This document shows positions 43,816-48,475 of a DNA stretch of 48,475 nt, in pieces. The position numbers and the translations under genes are program-made. Positions within the stretch are counted from its first letter, which is position 1; every line of letters starts with the position of its first letter. Under the pieces are notes generated by a model, which saw only the letters and a list, made by a program, of their open reading frames with translations, was not told where the DNA came from and ran no database searches. Origin of the DNA: Vicinamibacterales bacterium (GTDB taxonomy: Bacteria > Acidobacteriota > Vicinamibacteria > Vicinamibacterales > UBA2999); NCBI GenBank assembly GCA_030680175.1, contig JAUXWO010000140.1:1-48475 (forward strand), written 5' to 3'.

Positions 43816-46488
43816 ATGCCAAGCCTCGATACGTTCAAGACACGCACCCCCCTGACTGCTGGGGGCCAGACGGTCGACTACTTCAGCCTCCCCGCCCTGG
43901 CGCGCGCGTTTCCGCACGTCGAACGGCTGCCGTTCTCGCTGAAGATCCTGCTCGAGAACCTGCTGCGCCGCGAGGATGGCGCGTTCGTGAAGGCCGGGGA
44001 CATCGAGGCGCTGGCCGGGTGGGACACGGCGTCGGCCGCGGCGAAGGAGATCTCCTTCATGCCGGCGCGGGTGCTCCTGCAGGATTTCACTGGCGTGCCG
44101 TGTGTCGTGGACCTCGCCGCCATGCGCGACGCGGTGGCGTCACTCGGCGGCGATCCGCAGCAGGTCAACCCGCTGCAGCCGGTCGAACTCGTCATCGACC
44201 ACTCCGTGCAGGTCGATCACTTCGGTACCGCGGGCGCCGTGGAGCTGAACGCGACGCTCGAGTATCACCGGAACCGCGAGCGCTACGTCTTCCTGCGCTG
44301 GGGACAGACGGCGCTCGACAACTTCCGCGTCGTGCCCCCCGAAACCGGCATCGTCCACCAGGTCAACATCGAGTACCTGGCCCGCGTCGTGTGCACCGAG
44401 CAGGGCGTGGCGTTCCCGGACACGCTCTTCGGGACCGACTCGCACACGACCATGGTGAACGGCCTGGGCGTGGTGGGCTGGGGCGTCGGGGGCATCGAGG
44501 CCGAGGCGGCCATGCTCGGCCAGCCGAGCTCGATGCTCATCCCCCCTGTGGTCGGCTACCGCCTGACCGGCCGCCTGCCGGAGGGCGCGACGGCCACGGA
44601 CCTCGTGCTGACGATCACCGAGGCGCTGCGCAAGCGCGGCGTGGTCGGCGCGTTCGTCGAGTTCTTCGGCCAGGGCCTCCGTCATCTGACGATCGCGGAC
44701 CGCGTCACGCTCGGGAACATGTGCCCGGAGTACGGCGCGACGGTGGCGATCTTCCCGATCGATGCGATGACGCTCGACTACCTCCGGCTGACCGGCCGGG
44801 AGGAGTCGCAGATCGCGCTGGTCGAGGCGTACGCGAAGGCGCAGGGGCTCTTCCGCACCGACGAGACGCCGGACGCGGTCTACACCGACACGCTCGAACT
44901 CGACCTCGGCACCGTCGTGCCGAGCCTCGCCGGCCCGCGGCGCCCCCAGGACCGCGTCGCGCTGACGGCCGCCAAGGCGTCGTTCGCCGGCGCGCTCGAG
45001 GAGCTGAGCAAGGGCGTGAAGACGGCCCCGAAGGGCGGCGGCACGGCCGTCGCGACGGCTACGCAGCTTGAACACGGGTCCGTCGTGATCGCCGCGATCA
45101 CGAGCTGCACGAACACCTCCAATCCGAGCGTGATGATCGGCGCCGGGCTGGTGGCGAAGAAGGCCGTGGAGCGGGGGCTCGTGAGCAAGCCCTGGGTGAA
45201 GACGAGCCTCGCACCGGGCTCGAAGGTCGTCACCGAGTACCTCAACGCCTCCGGGCTGCAGCCGTACCTCGACACGCTCGGGTTCAACCTCGTGGGCTAC
45301 GGCTGCACGACCTGCATCGGCAACAGCGGCCCGCTGCCCGACGAGGTCGCCGCCGAGGTGCGCGAGCGCGGGCTCGTCGTCGCGTCGGTGCTCTCGGGCA
45401 ACCGCAACTTCGAAGGCCGCATCCAGCAGGACGTGCGCGCCAACTACCTGGCCTCGCCGCCGCTCGTCGTGGCCTATGCGCTCGCCGGCTCGATGAACGT
45501 GGATCTGACGACAGAGCCGCTCGGCACGGATCGCGACGGCGCGCCGGTGTACCTGAAGGACATCTGGCCGACGGGGGCGGAGATCCAGGCGGCGATGCAC
45601 GGGTCGGTGACCGCCGAGGCGTTCCGATCGCAATACGCGCACGTCTTCGAGGGCGCGGAGCGCTGGCGGACCCTGCCCGTGCCGACGGGGGACCGCTTCG
45701 CGTGGGAGGCCGACTCGACCTACATCCGCAAGCCGACCTTCCTCGAGGGCATCACCGCGGAACCGGCGCCGCTCACCGACCTGACCGGCGCGCGCGCGCT
45801 CGCGGTGCTCGGCGACAGCATCACGACCGACCACATCTCGCCGGCCGGCGCCATCAAGGCCGACAGCCCGGCCGGGCGCTACCTGGTCGCGCACGGCGTG
45901 GAGCCGAAGGAGTTCAACTCGTACGGGGCACGTCGTGGCAACCACGAGGTGATGATGCGCGGGACGTTCGCCAACGTCCGCATCAAGAACAGGCTCGTGC
46001 CCAACGTCGAGGGGGGCGTGACCGTCCTGCTCCCCGGTGACGAGGTGATGAGCATCTATGACGCCGCGATGAAGTACCAGGAGGCGGGCGTCCCGCTCGT
46101 GGTCCTCGCCGGCAAGGAGTACGGGTCGGGGTCGTCACGCGACTGGGCCGCCAAGGGCACGATGCTCCTCGGCGTGAAGGCCGTGATCGCCGAGAGCTTC
46201 GAGCGCATTCATCGCAGCAACCTGGTGAACATGGGCGTGCTGCCGCTCGAGTTCCTCGCCGGCGAGACCGTGACCAGCCTCGGCCTGACCGGCCACGAGG
46301 TCTTCTCGCTCGTCGGCGCCGGCGTGGCGCTGGCGCCGCGTGCGCGCGTCACCGTGCAGGCGGCCTCGGCCGACGGCACCGTGCGGACGTTCCAGGCCAC
46401 GGCGCGGATCGACACCCCGGAGGAACTGGTCGCGTTCCGCCACGGCGGCATCCTCCCGTACGTCGTGCGGCAGCTGGCGAAGCGCTGA
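43816..46488 (+). CDS. acnA: Aconitate hydratase A
   Basis: An 890-residue [4Fe-4S] enzyme converting citrate to isocitrate in the TCA cycle; the AcnA/IRP type also can bind mRNA when the cluster is lost. Cluster ligands are Cys431 ([16 protein letters not shown]), Cys497 and Cys500 ([15 protein letters not shown]). Other markers are [47 protein letters not shown], the swivel-domain [16 protein letters not shown] and [16 protein letters not shown]. Domain order (catalytic domains 1-3, then swivel) and length are normal. A 42-base-arm palindrome begins 5 bases after the stop. Confidence 0.98.
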   Translation: MPSLDTFKTRTPLTAGGQTVDYFSLPALARAFPHVERLPFSLKILLENLLRREDGAFVKAGDIEALAGWDTASAAAKEISFMPARVLLQDFTGVPCVVDLAAMRDAVASLGGDPQQVNPLQPVELVIDHSVQVDHFGTAGAVELNATLEYHRNRERYVFLRWGQTALDNFRVVPPETGIVHQVNIEYLARVVCTEQGVAFPDTLFGTDSHTTMVNGLGVVGWGVGGIEAEAAMLGQPSSMLIPPVVGYRLTGRLPEGATATDLVLTITEALRKRGVVGAFVEFFGQGLRHLTIADRVTLGNMCPEYGATVAIFPIDAMTLDYLRLTGREESQIALVEAYAKAQGLFRTDETPDAVYTDTLELDLGTVVPSLAGPRRPQDRVALTAAKASFAGALEELSKGVKTAPKGGGTAVATATQLEHGSVVIAAITSCTNTSNPSVMIGAGLVAKKAVERGLVSKPWVKTSLAPGSKVVTEYLNASGLQPYLDTLGFNLVGYGCTTCIGNSGPLPDEVAAEVRERGLVVASVLSGNRNFEGRIQQDVRANYLASPPLVVAYALAGSMNVDLTTEPLGTDRDGAPVYLKDIWPTGAEIQAAMHGSVTAEAFRSQYAHVFEGAERWRTLPVPTGDRFAWEADSTYIRKPTFLEGITAEPAPLTDLTGARALAVLGDSITTDHISPAGAIKADSPAGRYLVAHGVEPKEFNSYGARRGNHEVMMRGTFANVRIKNRLVPNVEGGVTVLLPGDEVMSIYDAAMKYQEAGVPLVVLAGKEYGSGSSRDWAAKGTMLLGVKAVIAESFERIHRSNLVNMGVLPLEFLAGETVTSLGLTGHEVFSLVGAGVALAPRARVTVQAASADGTVRTFQATARIDTPEELVAFRHGGILPYVVRQLAKR

Positions 46489-46493
46489 CGGCG

Positions 46494-46598
46494 CCACAAA
46501 CACGAAGGTCGCGAAGATCACGAGGACGCACGAAGGCCGTCCATGAACGTACGATGCTTCGTGCGTCTTCGTGACCCTCGTGACCTTCGTGTTTGTGG
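46494..46598. repeat. 42-base-arm inverted repeat built of CACGAAGG-type 9-mers
   Basis: The left arm (46494-46535) and the reverse complement of the right arm (46557-46598) agree at 38 of 42 positions, with 21 bases between. Each arm is itself a short tandem repeat of about 9 bases (CACGAAGGT, CGCGAAGAT, CACGAGGAC, GCACGAAGG). The outermost ACAAACACGAAGG is shared with the palindrome at 13056. It lies between acnA and queG, both plus strand, and ends 2 bases before the AGGAG of queG. Confidence 0.95.
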
Positions 46599-46610
46599 GC
46601 AGGAGCGACG

Positions 46611-47651
46611 ATGGTGACATCGGAGGCGGTCGCGGCGCACGCGCGGACGCTCGGGTTCGATCGATGCGGGGTGGCGCCGGCCACGGCACTGCCCGAGCTC
46701 GACCGGATTCACGACTGGCTCGCCCGCGGCCACGCGGGCGAGATGCGCTACCTGGCGCGCTCGGCCGGCACGCGCGCCGACATCCGCCGCTTCCTCCCCT
46801 CCGCGCAGTCCGTCATCGTCACCGCCACCCGCTACGACGCCGGGCGTCCGCCCGGGGCGGGCACGCCGGCCATTGCGCGCTACGCCCAGGGCCGGGATTA
46901 CCACCTCGTGCTGGCCGAGCGGCTGCAGCGCCTGCTCGACTGGATGCGCGAGGAGGCCGGCGCGCCCTTCGAGGCGGCGATCTTCGTCGACAAGCATCAC
47001 GTGCAGGAGCGCGTGTTCGCGGCCTACGCCGGGCTCGGATTCATCGGGAAGCATTCCCTGCTGATCGACCCCGAACTGGGATCGTGGATGCTGCTCGGCG
47101 GCCTGGCGTGTGCGCTGCCGCTCGAACCCGGGACGCCGATAGCGGATCAATGCGGCGCCTGCACCCTTTGTCTCGATGCGTGCCCGACCGGGGCGATTGT
47201 CGAGCCGCGCGAGGTGGATGCCCGCCGCTGCCTCTCGTACCTGACCATCGAACTCGAGGGCCCGATCCCCGAGCCGCTGCGCCCGTCCGTCGGCCCGCAC
47301 CTCTTCGGCTGCGACGTGTGCCAGGAGGTCTGTCCCTTCAACTTCGCGCCGGCCCCCACGACCGACCCGGCGTGGCAGCCGCAGGCCGGCCGGGACCATC
47401 CCGATCCGGTCGCCCTCTGGCAGCGTCCGGACGATGGGCTGCATGCGCTGGTGGCCGGGAGCGCGATGACGCACACGAGCCTGTCGCGGCTGCGGCGCAA
47501 TCTCGCCGTGGCGATCGGCAACACGGGTGACGCCGAGGCCATCGCCGCCCTGGACCGCCCCGGCGACGGCGTGCGCAATGCCGCCCACAGCGCGGAGGCC
47601 CCGGTCGTGCGCGACGCCGTCCGGTGGGCGAAGTCCCGTGCGCCGCGCTGA
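46611..47651 (+). CDS. queG: Epoxyqueuosine reductase
   Basis: A 346-residue cobalamin-dependent iron-sulfur enzyme that reduces epoxyqueuosine to queuosine in tRNA, the last step of the pathway. The N-terminal flavin-reductase-like domain holds the cobalamin (LGFDRCGVAPA, YHLVLAERLQRLLDWM, FVDKHHVQERVFAAYAGLGFIGKHSLLI). Two [4Fe-4S] motifs follow: CGACTLCLDACPTGAI and CDVCQEVCPFN. The C-terminal HEAT-like repeats are short (residues 290-346). The start at 46611 is chosen for AGGAG at 46601-46605 and the conserved length; the open frame continues into the palindrome. Confidence 0.95.
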   Translation: MVTSEAVAAHARTLGFDRCGVAPATALPELDRIHDWLARGHAGEMRYLARSAGTRADIRRFLPSAQSVIVTATRYDAGRPPGAGTPAIARYAQGRDYHLVLAERLQRLLDWMREEAGAPFEAAIFVDKHHVQERVFAAYAGLGFIGKHSLLIDPELGSWMLLGGLACALPLEPGTPIADQCGACTLCLDACPTGAIVEPREVDARRCLSYLTIELEGPIPEPLRPSVGPHLFGCDVCQEVCPFNFAPAPTTDPAWQPQAGRDHPDPVALWQRPDDGLHALVAGSAMTHTSLSRLRRNLAVAIGNTGDAEAIAALDRPGDGVRNAAHSAEAPVVRDAVRWAKSRAPR

Positions 47652-47653
47652 CG

Positions 47654-47659
47654 TATGAT
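47654..47659 (+). promoter_or_regulatory. Candidate -10 element (TATGAT), leaderless context
   Basis: TATGAT begins 2 bases after the queG stop and ends 6 bases before the ATG at 47666, as at the other leaderless-looking genes. Confidence 0.4.
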
Positions 47660-47665
47660 CGGGGC

Positions 47666-48232
47666 ATGTCCGAGATTGACCCCACCGACGCCGCGCTGGC
47701 GCCCGTCCTGCTCATCTCGATGCCGCAGCTCACGGACCCGAACTTCCTCCGCACGGTGGTCCTGCTCTGCGACCACGGTGAGGACGGCGCGTTCGGCCTC
47801 GTGGTCAACCGGCGGATGGAGGAGCCCGCGCACGAGGTGATTCGCCCGGATCCCCCCCTCGAGATCCGCGAGGATGTGCACCTGTACACCGGCGGGCCCG
47901 TCGAACCGTTCCGGGCCTGGGTGCTCACGGCGAGCGCCGAGGTGGATCCCGAGGCGATGCGTGTGACCGACGGGGTGTACCTGGCGGCCTCGCCCGATCT
48001 GATTCGTCAGGCCCTGCAGTCGCCCCCCGAGCCGGGCCTGCGCATCGTCGTGGGCTACGCGGGGTGGGCGCCGGGCCAGCTGGAGGTGGAGCTGGCCGAA
48101 TCGTCATGGCTCATCGCGCCCGTGCAGGCGGACCTGGTGTTCGAGACCCCCATCGACGAGATGTGGGCCACCGCCCTCCGGCGGCTGGGGGCCGACCCCG
48201 CGATGCTCCACTCCTCCTCCGGCGTGCATTAA
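47666..48232 (+). CDS. YqgE/AlgH family protein
   Basis: A 188-residue member of the UPF0301 family. The conserved sequence LAPVLLISMPQLTDPNFLRTVVLLCDHGEDGAFGLVVNR is the family signature, followed by LYTGGPVEPFRAWVL, VTDGVYLAASPDLIRQAL, GYAGWAPGQLEVELAESSWL and the C-terminal FETPIDEMWATALRRLGADP. In Pseudomonas AlgH influences alginate and virulence gene expression, but the biochemical role is not settled. The ATG at 47666 gives the usual N-terminus. It lies 14 bases after queG and may be read from the same transcript or from its own candidate -10. Confidence 0.94.
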   Translation: MSEIDPTDAALAPVLLISMPQLTDPNFLRTVVLLCDHGEDGAFGLVVNRRMEEPAHEVIRPDPPLEIREDVHLYTGGPVEPFRAWVLTASAEVDPEAMRVTDGVYLAASPDLIRQALQSPPEPGLRIVVGYAGWAPGQLEVELAESSWLIAPVQADLVFETPIDEMWATALRRLGADPAMLHSSSGVH

Positions 48233-48362
48233 TGGCGTGTATCGACGGAAGACGTACGACCGGCGCCCCTGCGTAGCCGCGATTCCTCGGGCCGCCCAAC
48301 GGACGGTCCGGGAGTGGATCGTCAACGACACCTCACTGGTGGTGCATCCCACGGGACACCGT

Positions 48363-48475
48363 ATGCAGAGATTCATCATGGCGACCATGCTCTCCACGAT
48401 GCTGGCGGCCTGCGGTGGCGGTCCGTCGGCGCCCGCCACGCCGGCCGGCGCGCCCGCGGACCCGGCGCTCGAGGC
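48363..48475 (+). CDS. Lipoprotein N-terminus, partial (runs off window)
   Basis: Only the first 37 codons are visible. They encode a clear lipoprotein signal, MQRFIMATMLSTMLAAC, with Cys17 as the lipidated residue, followed by GGGPSAPATPAGAPADPALE, a typical Gly/Pro/Ala tether. No domain is visible. The frame is open upstream to before 48233 but without a convincing earlier start. The 130 bases between yqgE and this start show no clear promoter or repeat. Confidence 0.6.
   Translation, partial: MQRFIMATMLSTMLAACGGGPSAPATPAGAPADPALE

Noticed and set aside
48233-48362. Upstream extension of the terminal lipoprotein
   Set aside because: The frame is open, but an earlier start would put about 40 polar residues before the lipoprotein signal peptide, which would spoil export.

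Overview
The window is about 48 kb of very GC-rich chromosomal DNA with tightly packed genes, many overlapping by 1 to 16 bases. It most resembles an Acidobacteriota genome, probably of the Vicinamibacteria type; this is inferred from gene content only. The indicators are a single-chain MacB/FtsX permease of the ADOP type translationally coupled to a PadR repressor, a type III glutamine synthetase, a TIGR00282/YmdB-type phosphodiesterase, and genes for a diderm envelope (LpxD, LpxB, an RND pump with its TolC protein, outer-membrane barrel, many lipoproteins). No phage, plasmid, insertion sequence, rRNA, tRNA or CRISPR array was found.

Layout. 1-5813 (minus): xseA, a YmdB-like phosphodiesterase and an Hsp20 in an overlapping run, then a Tat-exported M20 amidohydrolase and an SLC13-type transporter. 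5884-9143: ADOP permease and PadR, divergent from dnaK. 9144-13031 (plus): dnaK, a second hsp20, a holin-IV-type membrane protein, a probable rpoZ and a small membrane protein. 13160-14919 (minus): gatA and gatC without gatB. 15120-20679 (plus): a complete tripartite RND efflux operon. 20680-23306: two unrecognised exported proteins surrounded by repeat elements. 23319-27229 (minus): FKBP lipoprotein, glnN, SGNH lipoprotein. 27354-34651 (plus): gamma-glutamyltransferase-like enzyme, fatty acid-CoA ligase, DUF457 membrane protein, metallo-beta-lactamase fold hydrolase, S1/P1 nuclease/PLC-like protein, and a possible K+/H+ exchange-related protein. 34664-41457 (plus): lpxD, an M16 peptidase pair, lpxB, methyltransferase. 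41495-43733 (plus): a three-gene overlapping operon of secreted protein, matrixin-type metalloprotease and outer-membrane barrel. 43816-48475 (plus): acnA, queG, yqgE/algH and the start of a lipoprotein gene.

The most unusual content is between the genes. Eight intergenic loci hold short tandem repeats and/or palindromes built from a few recurring modules: 9-mers of the form GGGCACCNN (two loci, opposite orientation), heptamers of the form C..A..G (four loci), 9-mers YCGGACCYG flanking a 245-bp fold-back, CACGAAGG-type palindromes (two loci), and an 81-bp cloverleaf-like core (two copies plus a related core inside a 42-bp perfect palindrome). They begin 0 to 25 bases after a stop codon and several run up to, or into, the next start codon. 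Modules are combined differently at different loci, which suggests a modular family of mobile or slippage-driven intergenic elements. I do not recognise it as a named family.

A second window-wide pattern is a -10-like hexamer placed 6 to 8 bases before the start codon with no ribosome binding site, at eight genes. This would give leaderless or nearly leaderless mRNAs.
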